Counted from the stretch's first letter, positions 9,335 to 17,996 are shown. The stretch: 59,307 bases of DNA from Bacillus sp. 03113 (GCF_006546985.1 NZ_VATK01000023.1:1-59307); one strand, 5' to 3'. Made by a program: numbers and translations. The notes: generated by a model from the sequence alone, not told the origin.

Positions 9335-10792
9335 ATGTCAAATGATATTCGCGTTCGTTATGCGCCAAGTCCAACAGGCTATCTGCATATTGGAAACGCA
9401 CGAACTGCATTATTTAATTATTTATATGCACGTAATAGAGGCGGAAAATTTATTATCCGCATAGAGGATACAGATCAAAAAAGAAATATTGAAGGCGGAG
9501 AAGAGAGCCAGCTTAAATATTTAAAGTGGCTAGGCCTTGATTGGGATGAGAGCGTAGATGTTGGTGGTGAGTACGGTCCATATCGACAATCAGAAAGAAA
9601 TGAAATTTATGAAAAATATTACAATGAACTTGTTGAAAAAGGACTAGCCTATAAATGCTATTGTACAGAAGAAGAGCTTGAGGCTGAACGTGAAGAATAT
9701 GCAAATAAAAATGAAATGCCGCGTTATTCAGGAAAATGTCGTCATTTATCGAAAGAGGATCAAGAAAAGTTAGAGGCAGAAGGAAGAATGCCTAGTATCC
9801 GTTTTAAAGTACCTGAAGGACAGGTGCTGGCATTTGATGATATGGTTAAAGGACACGTTTCCTTTGAGTCTGATGGATTTGGAGACTTCGTTATTGTAAA
9901 GAAGGATGGAACGCCTACTTATAATTTTGCAGTTGCTGTAGACGACCACATAATGAAAATTTCTCATGTTCTACGTGGAGATGATCATATTTCGAATACA
10001 CCAAAACAGCTGTTAATCTATGATGCTTTAGGTTGGGAACGCCCAATCTTTGGTCATATGACATTAATAGTGAATGAAAGCCGCAAAAAATTGAGTAAAC
10101 GGGATAAAACCATTATTCAATTTATCGAACAATATAAAGAGCTTGGCTACCTTCCTGAAGCATTGTTTAATTTTATTACATTACTTGGCTGGTCACCTGC
10201 TGGAGAAGAAGAAATTTACTCAAAAGAAGAATTTATTCAAAATTTTGATCCAAGCAGACTATCCAAATCACCAGCTTTATTTGATCAGCATAAGCTTACA
10301 TGGATGAATAACCAATACATTAAGAAGCTAAATATCGATCAATTGGTTGACATTTCCCTGCCACATTTGATTAAAGCTGGTTTAGTCAGTGAGCAATTAT
10401 CGGAAGAAGAGACTCAATGGGTGAAAAGTCTTGCTTCCTTATTCCAGGACCAAATGAGCTATGGAGCTGAAATTGTCGAATTATCCCAATTGTTTTTTAA
10501 TACCGATGTGCATTATGATGAAGAAGCGAAAGCTGTTTTAACAGAGGAGCAAGTTCCTGAAGTATTAAAAACACTATTACATGAATTTGAGCTTGTGGAA
10601 GATTTTAAAGCCGATGCTATTAAAGCTTCTATCAAGGCTGTTCAAAAAGCAACAGGGCAAAAAGGGAAAAAGCTATTTATGCCGATTCGCGTTGCTGTAA
10701 CAGGTCAAACACATGGTCCAGACCTTCAGTTATCGATTCAACTATTAGGGAAAGAAAAAGTAATCAGTCGTCTGCAAAATCTTATTAGTTAA
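9335..10792 (+). CDS. gltX: GltX, glutamyl-tRNA synthetase
   Basis: The 485-residue class I aminoacyl-tRNA synthetase has the HIGH-type motif [10 protein letters not shown] near residue 15 and the KMSKS-type motif KLSKR near 252. ATG 9335 ([15 protein letters not shown]) is chosen because it aligns with the family N-terminus and has GGGAGG upstream. An in-frame GTG further upstream overlaps that ribosome binding site. It charges tRNA-Glu. In Bacillaceae it is usually non-discriminating and also mischarges tRNA-Gln, which GatCAB then corrects. It precedes the Cys T-box. Confidence 0.97.
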   Translation: MSNDIRVRYAPSPTGYLHIGNARTALFNYLYARNRGGKFIIRIEDTDQKRNIEGGEESQLKYLKWLGLDWDESVDVGGEYGPYRQSERNEIYEKYYNELVEKGLAYKCYCTEEELEAEREEYANKNEMPRYSGKCRHLSKEDQEKLEAEGRMPSIRFKVPEGQVLAFDDMVKGHVSFESDGFGDFVIVKKDGTPTYNFAVAVDDHIMKISHVLRGDDHISNTPKQLLIYDALGWERPIFGHMTLIVNESRKKLSKRDKTIIQFIEQYKELGYLPEALFNFITLLGWSPAGEEEIYSKEEFIQNFDPSRLSKSPALFDQHKLTWMNNQYIKKLNIDQLVDISLPHLIKAGLVSEQLSEEETQWVKSLASLFQDQMSYGAEIVELSQLFFNTDVHYDEEAKAVLTEEQVPEVLKTLLHEFELVEDFKADAIKASIKAVQKATGQKGKKLFMPIRVAVTGQTHGPDLQLSIQLLGKEKVISRLQNLIS

Positions 10793-10843
10793 CATATTGA
10801 TGGAAATGTAATATAGTGATAGTAATTTTTAATAATAAAAATG

Positions 10844-11086
10844 TTGATGAGGAAAAAGTAAAAAAAGGATGCTTAAAAGAGAGAACCATCATTGGCTGAA
10901 AATGGTTCAAGCCGCTCGTTTTTTGAAAATGCGCCTCTGAGTCTCATTTCGAACAAGTTATTTCAGTAGATTTTGAGCGGACTCCTTCCGTTAACAGGGT
11001 AAAGTCGGGACCTATTATAGGTCTAAACAGAGTGGAACCGCGCGAAAGCGTCTCTGTCAATATATTGACAGAGACGCTTTTTGTAT
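10844..11086 (+). promoter_or_regulatory. T-box riboswitch (tRNA-Cys) of cysE-cysS
   Basis: The T-box core AGAGTGGAACCGCG is at 11029-11042. A strong terminator follows (GCGTCTCTGTCAA pairing with TTGACAGAGACGC, 11048-11077, then TTTTT). Stem I begins near 10844. Its base GAGG pairs with CCTC at 10934-10937, which places TGC (10930-10932), a cysteine codon, in the specifier loop. GAACCATCATTGGCTGAAAA is the distal apical loop region. Uncharged tRNA-Cys should stabilise the antiterminator and allow cysE-cysS expression. Confidence 0.93.
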
Positions 11087-11090
11087 ATTA

Positions 11091-11185
11091 AAAAAGCTAA
11101 GCTCCTTGAACAGCCGCGGCGGAAAAATCCTGATTGACTTGTGTAATGGGACTTATGATCGAGAGGCTGGAAACTGCAGCTAGAC
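11091..11185 (-). repeat. degenerate long-hairpin repeat copy, reverse orientation
   Basis: Read on the minus strand this begins GTCTAGCTGCAG, contains CCAGCCTCTCGATCATAAG, and ends GGCTGTTCAAGGAGCTTAGC. It resembles the ends of the element at 17872-17996. It lies between the T-box terminator and cysE, so it becomes part of the read-through leader. Confidence 0.6.
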
Positions 11186-11283
11186 AGAAAAGTTAAATTT
11201 GAATTTACTTAAATTATCTTGATAGCTTTTAAAAAAGTGCATTTCAATATTAAGATTCATCTAGTATAAGGAGGGATGACAGC

Positions 11284-11952
11284 GTGTTTAGTAAGTTAAA
11301 GGAAGATATCGATGTAGTATTTGAACAAGATCCTGCGGCCAGAAGTTATTTAGAAGTAATCCTTACTTATTCGGGATTACACGCTATTTGGGCTCATCGA
11401 GTCGCACATGCTTTATTTAAAAGGAAATTCTATTTTATGGCACGTGTTGTTTCTCAGATGAGTCGTTTTTTTACAGGGATAGAAATTCATCCAGGTGCGA
11501 AAATAGGAAGACGTTTTTTTATCGACCATGGAATGGGCGTTGTGATTGGTGAAACGTGTGAAATTGGAAATAATGTGACAGTCTTTCAAGGAGTTACTCT
11601 TGGCGGGACAGGGAAAGAAAAAGGGAAACGGCATCCAACCATAAAAGATAATGCTTTAATTGCAACCGGGGCAAAAGTGCTAGGCTCCATCACGATTGGT
11701 GAAAATTCAAAAATTGGGGCTGGGTCTGTTGTTCTTAGAGATGTTCCTCCTAATTCTACCGTTGTTGGAATACCTGGAAGAGTAAGGGTGCAGGATGGGA
11801 TAAGAGTTAATAAAGACTTGAATCATAGAGACCTGCCTGATCCAGTTGCAGATCGATTGAAGGAATTAGAAAATGAAATTAAGCGGCTTACAGAGGAATT
11901 AGAGGCGTTAAAGAAAGGAGCAGAAAATATTAATGTCCATTCAAATATATAA
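11284..11952 (+). CDS. cysE: CysE, serine O-acetyltransferase
   Basis: The 222-residue product starts at GTG 11284, with AAGGAGGGATG ahead. The N-terminal [24 protein letters not shown] segment is followed by a left-handed beta-helix of hexapeptide repeats ([35 protein letters not shown]). The family's catalytic His of the DHGMG segment is present. It makes O-acetylserine, the carbon skeleton for cysteine. It overlaps cysS by 20 bases and shares the T-box, so cysteine synthesis and tRNA charging respond together to tRNA-Cys. Confidence 0.97.
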   Translation: MFSKLKEDIDVVFEQDPAARSYLEVILTYSGLHAIWAHRVAHALFKRKFYFMARVVSQMSRFFTGIEIHPGAKIGRRFFIDHGMGVVIGETCEIGNNVTVFQGVTLGGTGKEKGKRHPTIKDNALIATGAKVLGSITIGENSKIGAGSVVLRDVPPNSTVVGIPGRVRVQDGIRVNKDLNHRDLPDPVADRLKELENEIKRLTEELEALKKGAENINVHSNI

Positions 11953-13330
11953 TACGATGACAAGAAAAAAAGAAGTGTTTACTCCGCTAGAAGAGGGAAA
12001 AGTAAAAATATACGTGTGCGGACCTACAGTTTATAATTATATCCACATTGGGAATGCACGACCTGCTATCGTATTTGATACAGTGAGAAGGTATTTAGAG
12101 TTTCGTGGATATGATGTAACCTATGTCTCAAACTTTACGGATGTAGATGATAAATTAATTAAAGCGGCCAATACACTCGGTGAGGATGTGCCAACCATCG
12201 CTGATCGTTTTATTGAGGCTTACTTTGAGGATGTAACCGCATTAGGCTGCAAAAAAGCAGATGTACATCCAAGAGTAACTGAAAATATGGATATTATCAT
12301 TGAGTTTATTCAAGCCTTGATTGAAAAAGGATATGCGTACGAATCAGAAGGTGATGTCTACTATCATACAAGAAAATTCAATGGATACGGAAAGCTCTCT
12401 CATCAATCGATTGATGATCTCAAGAGTGGTGCACGTATTGCGACTGGAGAAAAAAAGCAAGATGATCTTGATTTTGCTCTTTGGAAAAGTGCAAAAGAAG
12501 GCGAAATATATTGGGATAGTCCGTGGGGAAAAGGGCGTCCGGGCTGGCATATTGAGTGCTCGGCTATGGCTAGAAAGTATTTAGGTGAAACCATTGATAT
12601 TCATGCTGGCGGTCAAGATCTAGCTTTTCCGCATCACGAAAATGAAATAGCACAATCTGAGGCGCTGACTGGTAAGCCTTTCGCACGTTATTGGATGCAC
12701 AATGGGTATATTAATATTGATAATGAAAAAATGTCTAAATCTCTTGGGAATTTTGTGACGGTGCATGAAATCATTAAAGAGCATGATCCACAAGTATTAC
12801 GGTTTTTTATGCTTTCTGTTCATTATCGCAATCCCATTAACTATAGCGAAGAGCTGCTAGAAAATACTCGTAATGGCTTAGAAAGAATTAGAACATCCTA
12901 TGAAAATTTAAACCATCGAAAAGAAGCGAGCGCTAACCTGACAGAAAATGACCAGGAATGGTTAAATAAAATCAATCAGCTTCATGCAGAATTTTTGACA
13001 GCAATGGACGATGATTTTAACACAGCAAATGGGATCTCCTTGTTATTTGAGATATCAAAGCTAGCCAATTACTATCTTATGGAAAAAAATACATCTGTTA
13101 CTGTAATAGAGGTATTTATGAAAGAGTTTGCATCTCTGTTTGAGGTGTTCGGTTTATCTTTGGAAAAAGAAGAATGGCTAGATGAAGAGATAGAAGCTTT
13201 AATTGAAAAAAGGATTCAAGCAAGAAAAGATCGAGAGTTCCAACTGGCAGATGACATCCGAGATCAATTAAAGAACATGAATATTATTTTAGAAGACACG
13301 CCCCAAGGGACAAGATGGAAAAGGGGTTAA
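11933..13330 (+). CDS. cysS: CysS, cysteinyl-tRNA synthetase
   Basis: The 465-residue class I synthetase has the zinc-site Cys near residue 29 within [10 protein letters not shown], directly before the HIGH-type motif [17 protein letters not shown] and [11 protein letters not shown] carry further zinc ligands. KMSKS is near 265 (EKMSKSLGN). It charges tRNA-Cys. The start ATG lies inside the 3' end of cysE, with AAAGGAG upstream, so translation is probably coupled. It is followed after three bases by mrnC. Confidence 0.98.
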   Translation: MSIQIYNTMTRKKEVFTPLEEGKVKIYVCGPTVYNYIHIGNARPAIVFDTVRRYLEFRGYDVTYVSNFTDVDDKLIKAANTLGEDVPTIADRFIEAYFEDVTALGCKKADVHPRVTENMDIIIEFIQALIEKGYAYESEGDVYYHTRKFNGYGKLSHQSIDDLKSGARIATGEKKQDDLDFALWKSAKEGEIYWDSPWGKGRPGWHIECSAMARKYLGETIDIHAGGQDLAFPHHENEIAQSEALTGKPFARYWMHNGYINIDNEKMSKSLGNFVTVHEIIKEHDPQVLRFFMLSVHYRNPINYSEELLENTRNGLERIRTSYENLNHRKEASANLTENDQEWLNKINQLHAEFLTAMDDDFNTANGISLLFEISKLANYYLMEKNTSVTVIEVFMKEFASLFEVFGLSLEKEEWLDEEIEALIEKRIQARKDREFQLADDIRDQLKNMNIILEDTPQGTRWKRG

Positions 13331-13333
13331 CAG

Positions 13334-13759
13334 ATGCTTCCATACAATGAAAAAATCGATGAGAAACAACTGAATAGTCTTGCGCTTGCATATATGGGGG
13401 ATGCCGTTTTTGAAAAATACGTACGTTATCACTTGATCCAAAATGGAAGTGTGAGACCTAATCAATTGCATCGTGAAGCGACGAAATATGTGTCAGCTAA
13501 AGCACAATCGAAAATTATTCATCAGCTCATTGATGATAAGATCCTTCATGACCATGAATTAGCGATCATGAGAAGAGGGCGAAATGCAAAGTCTGGAACG
13601 ATACCGAAAAATACAGATGTTCAAACGTATCGTTATAGTACAGCTTTTGAAGCATTGATTGGTTATTTGTATTTAGCTGAGGATAAAGAGCGGCTTGAAC
13701 AACTGATTACAGCCGCTTTTCAAATCATTGAAGAAAGAAGGAAGGAGGAATCTAAATGA
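13334..13759 (+). CDS. mrnC: MrnC, Mini-RNase III
   Basis: The 141-residue protein is a stand-alone RNase III catalytic domain without a double-stranded-RNA-binding domain. The signature [16 protein letters not shown] near residue 15 and the second acidic site [14 protein letters not shown] near 100 are intact. It matures 23S rRNA in B. subtilis. It lies between cysS and rlmB and overlaps rlmB by an ATGA, consistent with a shared transcript for RNA-maturation genes. Confidence 0.95.
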   Translation: MLPYNEKIDEKQLNSLALAYMGDAVFEKYVRYHLIQNGSVRPNQLHREATKYVSAKAQSKIIHQLIDDKILHDHELAIMRRGRNAKSGTIPKNTDVQTYRYSTAFEALIGYLYLAEDKERLEQLITAAFQIIEERRKEESK

Positions 13760-14499
13760 GTGAGGATTTCATTATCGGGAAAAATGCTGTGATTGAGGCA
13801 TTAAAATCAAATCGAGATATTAATAAAATTTTCATTGCTGAGGGCTCGCAGCGGGGTCAAATGCAGGTTGTAACAGGAATGGCGAAGGATTCCAATGTAT
13901 TTGTACAGTTTGTTCCAAAAAAGAAGCTCGATTCCATGGTGGAAGGAAATCATCAAGGAGTGGTCGCACAAGTTGCTGCCTATCAGTATGCTGAGTTGGA
14001 TGATTTATTTGCCGCTTGTGAAAAGAAGCAAGAAACGCCATTCTTCCTGCTTTTAGATGAAATCGAGGATCCCCATAATTTAGGTTCAATTATGCGAACG
14101 GCTGATGCAGTTGGTGCACATGGGATTATTATTCCAAAAAGGAGAGCGGTTGGATTAACCTCAACGGTTGCCAAGGCTTCTACTGGAGCAATCGAGCATG
14201 TTCCAGTGGTTAGAGTGACGAATATGTCAAGAACCATTGATGAGTTGAAAGAAAGAGGACTTTGGATCGCCGGAACGGATGCGAAAGCAAGCGAGGATTA
14301 TCGTAGATTTGATGGAACTTTGCCACTTGGATTAGTAATCGGCAGTGAAGGAAAAGGAATGGGTCGATTGATTAGAGATAAATGTGATTTCTTAATCCAT
14401 ATGCCGATGGTAGGACATATCACATCCTTGAACGCATCCGTTGCAGCTGCTCTTTTAATGTATGAGGTTTATAGAAAACGTCATCCGCTAGAGGGATAA
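13756..14499 (+). CDS. rlmB: RlmB, 23S rRNA 2'-O-methyltransferase (SPOUT/TrmH family)
   Basis: The 247-residue protein has an N-terminal substrate-binding domain ([11 protein letters not shown]) and a SPOUT methyltransferase domain with the knot motifs [34 protein letters not shown] and [14 protein letters not shown]. These motifs identify the TrmH/RlmB group. It uses S-adenosylmethionine to 2'-O-methylate a guanosine in 23S rRNA (Gm2251 in E. coli numbering). It overlaps mrnC by four bases and precedes rae1 by three. Confidence 0.93.
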   Translation: MSEDFIIGKNAVIEALKSNRDINKIFIAEGSQRGQMQVVTGMAKDSNVFVQFVPKKKLDSMVEGNHQGVVAQVAAYQYAELDDLFAACEKKQETPFFLLLDEIEDPHNLGSIMRTADAVGAHGIIIPKRRAVGLTSTVAKASTGAIEHVPVVRVTNMSRTIDELKERGLWIAGTDAKASEDYRRFDGTLPLGLVIGSEGKGMGRLIRDKCDFLIHMPMVGHITSLNASVAAALLMYEVYRKRHPLEG

Positions 14500-14502
14500 A
14501 GG

Positions 14503-15012
14503 ATGAACATCCTCATAGTTGATGGGTATAATATGATCGGAGCATGGCCGGAATTAGTGGAGCTAAAAAAGAAGGATTTATCTGCTGCTCGTGACCGGCT
14601 AATTGAAAAAATGGCTGAATATCAAGGGTATTCAGGCTATCGAGTCATCATTGTTTTCGATGCTTACCATGTGCAAGGGATTGAAAAGAAACTAAAAAAC
14701 TATCAAGTCGAAGTCATCTTTACGAGAGAAAATGAAACTGCTGATGAAAGAATTGAAAAACTCGCACAAGAATTAAATAATATCAAAACACAAGTTCATG
14801 TAGCTACGTCTGATTTCACAGAACAGTGGGCCATATTTGGTCAGGGAGCGTTGAGAAAATCTGCCAGAGAGTTATTGAATGAAGTGGCAATGATTGAAAA
14901 AGGAATTGAGAAAGAGGTTCGGAAAACACGGGATAATAAGCCCGTTTCTAAAATACAGCTTAGTGATGAAGTGGCAGAAATTTTTGAAAAATGGCGTAGA
15001 GGAAACAAATGA
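14503..15012 (+). CDS. rae1: Rae1 (YacP), ribosome-dependent mRNA endonuclease, NYN/PIN fold
   Basis: The 169-residue product begins MNILIVDGYNMIGAWPEL, the acidic NYN-domain signature. It also has the conserved middle acidic segment VIIVFDAYHV and VATSDFTEQ. It is close in length and motifs to B. subtilis Rae1, which enters the ribosomal A site and cleaves certain mRNAs. The start ATG follows AAAGG closely. A sigH promoter begins just past its stop. Confidence 0.9.
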   Translation: MNILIVDGYNMIGAWPELVELKKKDLSAARDRLIEKMAEYQGYSGYRVIIVFDAYHVQGIEKKLKNYQVEVIFTRENETADERIEKLAQELNNIKTQVHVATSDFTEQWAIFGQGALRKSARELLNEVAMIEKGIEKEVRKTRDNKPVSKIQLSDEVAEIFEKWRRGNK

Positions 15013-15016
15013 ATAG

Positions 15017-15046
15017 TTGACGCTTGAAAAATACCTACTGTATAAT
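15017..15046 (+). promoter_or_regulatory. sigma-A promoter of sigH
   Basis: TTGACG (15017-15022), an 18-base spacer, and a perfect TATAAT (15041-15046) lie about 37 bases before the sigH start. In B. subtilis the equivalent sigma-A promoter is repressed by AbrB. I cannot judge AbrB binding here by eye. Confidence 0.8.
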
Positions 15047-15082
15047 ATTTCTATCCATGATTGCACGGTCGGGGGGATCTGT

Positions 15083-15742
15083 ATGAGTCATGACTTCGAG
15101 ACAAAAATCAACGAAAGTAACGAAAATTATTCTCAGATGGAAGATGAAGTGCTTGTTGATTTAGTGCACAAAGGTGAGAGTGAGGCGCTTGATTATTTAA
15201 TTCACAAATACCGTAATTTCGTGCGTGCAAAAGCTAGATCCTATTTTTTAATCGGAGCTGATAAAGAAGATATCGTTCAAGAAGGAATGATAGGCTTATA
15301 TAAGGCAATACGTGATTTTAAAGAGGATAAGCTTTCTTCTTTTAAAGCATTCGCTGAGCTTTGCATTACTAGACAGATTATCACAGCAATCAAAACGGCT
15401 ACACGGCAAAAGCATATCCCTTTAAATTCATATGTTTCGTTGGACAAGCCTATCTATGATGAAGAATCAGATCGAACGTTAATGGATGTCATTTCAGGTG
15501 CGAAGATCTTGGATCCTGAGGAGCTTATCATAAATCAAGAAGAATTTGATCATATTGAAGTTAAGATGTCAGAGCTGCTTAGTGATTTAGAAAGAAAAGT
15601 ATTAGCGCTCTATCTAGATGGTCAATCCTACCAAGAGATATCTGAAGAACTCAATCGACATGTTAAATCAATTGATAATGCATTGCAAAGAGTAAAAAGG
15701 AAATTAGAAAGATATTTAGAGATACGCGAATTTTCCTTCTAG
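15083..15742 (+). CDS. sigH: SigH, RNA polymerase sigma factor for the sporulation transition
   Basis: The 219-residue sigma-70 family factor starts at ATG 15083 after GGGGGG; longer versions would begin inside the promoter. Region 2 (DYLIHKYRNFVRAKARSYFLIGAD, EDIVQEGMIGLYKAIRDF) and region 4 (YLDGQSYQEISEELNRHVKSIDNALQRVKRKL) closely match B. subtilis SigH. It directs early stationary-phase and sporulation genes. The N-terminal 20 residues are divergent. Its presence is strong evidence for an endospore-forming Bacillaceae. Confidence 0.97.
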   Translation: MSHDFETKINESNENYSQMEDEVLVDLVHKGESEALDYLIHKYRNFVRAKARSYFLIGADKEDIVQEGMIGLYKAIRDFKEDKLSSFKAFAELCITRQIITAIKTATRQKHIPLNSYVSLDKPIYDEESDRTLMDVISGAKILDPEELIINQEEFDHIEVKMSELLSDLERKVLALYLDGQSYQEISEELNRHVKSIDNALQRVKRKLERYLEIREFSF

Positions 15743-15762
15743 TATTATTTTGAGAATGAATT

Positions 15763-15884
15763 GGTGTCTAGCTCTAGCGCCTAGCCCTTGTGAAAAATAA
15801 CCCTTTGTCTCTAAAAGCAAAAAACGCTTTTGGAGCCAAATGAACATTTTTCTTCAGGACTGAACAAGGCGCTTCCGCTTTTCT
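15763..15884 (+). repeat. long-hairpin repeat, class I, copy A
   Basis: It starts GGTGTCTAGCTCTAGCGCC and ends AAGGCGCTTCCGCTTTTC. Left-half words pair in order with right-half words: AGCGCC with GGCGCT, AGCCCT with an AGGGCT-like segment, TGAAAAAT with ATTTTTC, and AAAAGC with GCTTTT. The whole unit can therefore fold into one long stem. It is non-coding and abuts copy B. Confidence 0.85.
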
Positions 15885-15885
15885 T

Positions 15886-16006
15886 GGTGTCTAACTCTAG
15901 CGCCTAGCCCTTGTGAAAAATAGCCTCATGCCTCTAAAGTGAAAAACACTTTTTGAATCATGAGAACATTTTTCTTCAGGGCTGATTAAGGCGCTTCCCG
16001 TTTTTG
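15886..16006 (+). repeat. long-hairpin repeat, class I, copy B (tandem)
   Basis: This is a second complete unit immediately after copy A, with ends GGTGTCTAACTCTAGCGCC and AAGGCGCTTCCCGTTTTTG. The outer arms match copy A, but the centre has diverged (CCTCATGCCTC with compensating TGAATCATGAG). The paired changes suggest that the hairpin shape is kept. Confidence 0.85.
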
Positions 16007-16008
16007 TT

Positions 16009-16038
16009 GTGTCTATCTACAGGCGCCTTCCGCTTTTC
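16009..16038 (+). repeat. collapsed repeat remnant (left end joined to right end)
   Basis: GTGTCTATCTACAGGCGCC runs directly into TTCCGCTTTTC. It looks like the left terminus of the repeat joined to its right terminus with the body missing, directly after copies A and B. Confidence 0.6.
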
Positions 16039-16111
16039 TAGCTTACATTGACATTAGAGATGGTACATGATAAGGTTTGAGGACATTAAGTAGATATTGT
16101 GGGTGTCTTCC

Positions 16112-16255
16112 GTGAGAAAAAAAGTTGTGTTAGCTTGCGAAAAATGTGGTTCGAGAAATTACTCTACCATAAGCAAGAAAGAAAATGAAAGACTGGCACT
16201 AAATAAGTTTTGTCAAAATTGTCAAACTCATACCGTTCATCGTGAAACAAAGTAA
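16112..16255 (+). CDS. rpmG: Ribosomal protein bL33 (zinc-binding form)
   Basis: The gene is short, encoding 47 residues from GTG 16112 (MRKKVVLACEKCGS). Four cysteines in two CxxC pairs (9, 12, 34, 37) make this the zinc-binding C+ form. It sits between sigH and secE exactly as the second rpmG copy does in B. subtilis. The ribosome binding site is modest (GGGTG). A TTGACA at 16048-16053 could be the -35 of its promoter, but no good -10 follows. Confidence 0.93.
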   Translation: MRKKVVLACEKCGSRNYSTISKKENERLALNKFCQNCQTHTVHRETK

Positions 16256-16305
16256 CTGTTTTATATAGAGAAAAAGATCTCTTGAAAATTTTGGAGGTAA
16301 CAATA

Positions 16306-16488
16306 ATGCAGCGCATCGTGAATTTTTTTCGTGAAGTAGGTCGTGAATTAAGAAAGGTTAGCTGGCCAAAACGAAAGGAGCTAACAAACTATACGATTAC
16401 CGTTCTCGCTACGGTTACATTCTTTGCTTTATTCTTTGCATTGGTTGATACGGGAATTTCGAAGCTTATTCGAATAATTCTTGAATAA
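16306..16488 (+). CDS. secE: SecE, Sec translocase subunit
   Basis: The 60-residue single-span protein has a short cytosolic amphipathic N-terminal part with the conserved VGRELRKVSWPKRKEL. One transmembrane helix follows (TITVLATVTFFALFFALV) and then DTGISKLI. ATG 16306 is preceded by TTGGAGGTAA; an upstream in-frame start would add eight residues not found in the family. SecE clamps SecY in the protein-conducting channel; secY is at 42791 in this window. Confidence 0.96.
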   Translation: MQRIVNFFREVGRELRKVSWPKRKELTNYTITVLATVTFFALFFALVDTGISKLIRIILE

Positions 16489-16511
16489 CACTAGTGTTCT
16501 CATGGTATAAT
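16481..16511 (+). promoter_or_regulatory. extended -10 promoter ahead of nusG
   Basis: TTGAAT (16481-16486) overlaps the 3' end of secE. After 19 bases comes TATAAT (16506-16511), preceded by TG at 16503-16504 to give an extended -10 (TGGTATAAT). The intrinsic terminator about 25 bases further on makes this unusual. Confidence 0.75.
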
Positions 16512-16536
16512 GGAGAATAATACAGGAAACCTTTTA

Positions 16537-16556
16537 AGCCCGGAAACGGGTTTTTT
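16537..16556 (+). terminator. terminator or attenuator between secE and nusG
   Basis: The stem AGCCCG-GAAA-CGGGTT carries a stable GAAA tetraloop and is followed by TTTTC. It can end secE transcripts. It would also end transcripts started at the promoter directly upstream after roughly 35-40 bases. Confidence 0.75.
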
Positions 16557-16668
16557 CATTGTTTAGAAAATTATTTGATTGTTTCAAATTGATAAATGAG
16601 ATCGTGAAGGTTCATTAAAAATGTTGAAATAATTGTACAGGGAGGGAAGGACGGTCTAGTCCCCTTGA

Positions 16669-17202
16669 ATGGAAAAGAATTGGTATGTTGTTCATACGTA
16701 CTCTGGATATGAAAACAAAGTTAAAGCAAACCTGGAAAAAAGGGTTGAATCTATGTCTATGCAAGATAAAATCTTTCGGGTTGTCGTTCCAGAAGAAGAA
16801 GAAACAGATATAAAAAATGGTAAGAAAAAGGTATTGAAACGGAAAGTATTCCCAGGTTATGTGCTAGTTGAAATTATTATGACGGACGATTCTTGGTATG
16901 TTGTCCGTAATACACCTGGGGTCACTGGATTTGTTGGCTCTGCGGGTTCAGGCTCAAAACCAACACCACTTTTGCCTGACGAAGTACAAATGATCTTAAA
17001 AAGAATGGGCTTTGAAGAGAAAAGAGTGGATATCGATTTTGAGCTAGGTGAAACAGTAAAGGTCAAGGAAGGTCCATTTGCAAACTTTACAGGATCTATT
17101 GAAGAAATGGATAAAGATAAATCGAAAATTAAGGTTCTTGTAAATATGTTTGGCCGTGATACACCAGTAGAATTAGATTTTACACAAATTGAAAAATTAT
17201 AA
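16669..17202 (+). CDS. nusG: NusG, transcription elongation factor
   Basis: The 177-residue protein has the NGN domain (NWYVVHTYSGYENKVKANLEKR, KVFPGYVLVEI, VRNTPGVTGFVG) and a C-terminal KOW domain (GETVKVKEGPFANFTGSIEEM). It contacts RNA polymerase and stimulates pausing or processivity. The start is set by homology. The Shine-Dalgarno-like purines (GGGAGGGAAGGAC) are unusually far from the ATG, and GGAC (16649-16652) can pair with GTCC (16659-16662), which would bring them closer or hide them. It follows its own promoter and terminator. Confidence 0.97.
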   Translation: MEKNWYVVHTYSGYENKVKANLEKRVESMSMQDKIFRVVVPEEEETDIKNGKKKVLKRKVFPGYVLVEIIMTDDSWYVVRNTPGVTGFVGSAGSGSKPTPLLPDEVQMILKRMGFEEKRVDIDFELGETVKVKEGPFANFTGSIEEMDKDKSKIKVLVNMFGRDTPVELDFTQIEKL

Positions 17203-17213
17203 GCTGAAAAAAC

Positions 17214-17242
17214 TTGAAATAAACATTAAAAAGTGGTACTAT
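17214..17242 (+). promoter_or_regulatory. promoter of rplK-rplA
   Basis: TTGAAA (17214-17219), 17 bases, then TACTAT (17237-17242) with an upstream TG extension (TGGTACTAT). It lies 12 bases after the nusG stop and 136 bases before rplK, leaving a leader of about 130 bases. Confidence 0.8.
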
Positions 17243-17309
17243 TTCATAGGTCAGTATGTTTCGACCAAAGAGACAAGACAATGTTGAGTACTTTATTTTT
17301 AATATAAAG

Positions 17310-17372
17310 ACTATTGTAGATGAGTGGGAGGGAAAATTCCCTATTACCACATCACGGACTTTAAGGAGGTGT
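17310..17372 (+). promoter_or_regulatory. rplK leader hairpin, candidate L1-binding site
   Basis: GTGG...CCAC encloses GGGA...TCCC (about 17322-17350), followed by the ACATCACGGAC segment before the ribosome binding site. Protein L1 is known to repress the L11-L1 operon by binding a leader that mimics its 23S site. Assignment to this hairpin rests on position and shape only. Confidence 0.4.
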
Positions 17373-17377
17373 GTCTC

Positions 17378-17803
17378 GTGGCTAAAAAAGTAATTAAAGT
17401 TGTAAAATTACAAATTCCTGCAGCGAAAGCGAATCCAGCACCACCAGTTGGTCCTGCATTAGGTCAAGCCGGTGTGAACATCATGGGATTTTGTAAAGAA
17501 TTTAACGCTCGTACAGCTGAACAAGCTGGCTTAATCATTCCTGTTGAAATTACGGTATTTGAAGACCGTTCATTTACATTTATTACGAAAACTCCTCCTG
17601 CTGCCGTTTTACTTAAAAAAGCAGCTGGAATTGAGTCTGGTTCTGGAGAACCAAACCGTAATAAAGTAGCAACAGTCAAGCGTGACAAAGTTCGCGAGAT
17701 TGCTGAAACAAAAATGCCTGATTTAAATGCAGCAAGTGTTGAAGCAGCTATGCGCATGGTTGAAGGTACAGCACGCAGCATGGGTATTGTTATTGAAGAC
17801 TAA
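17378..17803 (+). CDS. rplK: Ribosomal protein uL11
   Basis: The 141-residue product starts at GTG 17378, seven bases after AAGGAGGTG. The N-terminal [36 protein letters not shown] is the thiostrepton-site domain, and the C-terminal rRNA-binding domain includes [26 protein letters not shown]. It forms the base of the GTPase-associated stalk with L10 and L7/L12, which are encoded downstream. It is paired with rplA, but a hairpin and a repeat separate the two. Confidence 0.98.
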   Translation: MAKKVIKVVKLQIPAAKANPAPPVGPALGQAGVNIMGFCKEFNARTAEQAGLIIPVEITVFEDRSFTFITKTPPAAVLLKKAAGIESGSGEPNRNKVATVKRDKVREIAETKMPDLNAASVEAAMRMVEGTARSMGIVIED

Positions 17804-17833
17804 ACCATGCATTTATGGTTAAGATTCACCCTG

Positions 17834-17870
17834 AGGTTGCGACGTGGATATGGACACTCGCAACCTTTAT
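17834..17870 (+). terminator. hairpin after rplK
   Basis: A perfect 9-bp stem (AGGTTGCGA, 17834-17842, with TCGCAACCT, 17858-17866) is followed only by TTAT. It may be an attenuator or an RNA-processing or stability hairpin rather than a full terminator. Confidence 0.5.
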
Positions 17871-17871
17871 A

Positions 17872-17996
17872 GTGTCTAGCTCCGGCTCTTAGCCCCTCGA
17901 GGTTACAAGCCAATCCTCCCAGAAAGGTAAAGAACACCTTTCCGTGAGAGGCTTGTCTTGTGCTTGTCGGGGCTGGACAAGGAGCCTGCGCTTTTC
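17872..17996 (+). repeat. long-hairpin repeat, class II, inside rplK-rplA
   Basis: It starts GTGTCTAGCTCCGGCTC and ends GGACAAGGAGCCTGCGCTTTTC, with the inner arms AGCCCC/GGGGCT and CAAGCC/GGCTTG. The core (AGGTAAAGAACACCT) differs from class I copies, but the termini are the same kind. The whole unit can fold on itself. It interrupts a normally compact ribosomal operon. Confidence 0.8.

Noticed and set aside
15763-16038. CRISPR array
   Set aside because: The repeated units are over 100 bp, only two are complete, and there are no spacers or cas genes.
17464-17781. A 105-codon minus-strand frame within rplK
   Set aside because: It is the antisense of a highly conserved ribosomal gene, with no start signals; it follows from codon bias in rplK.
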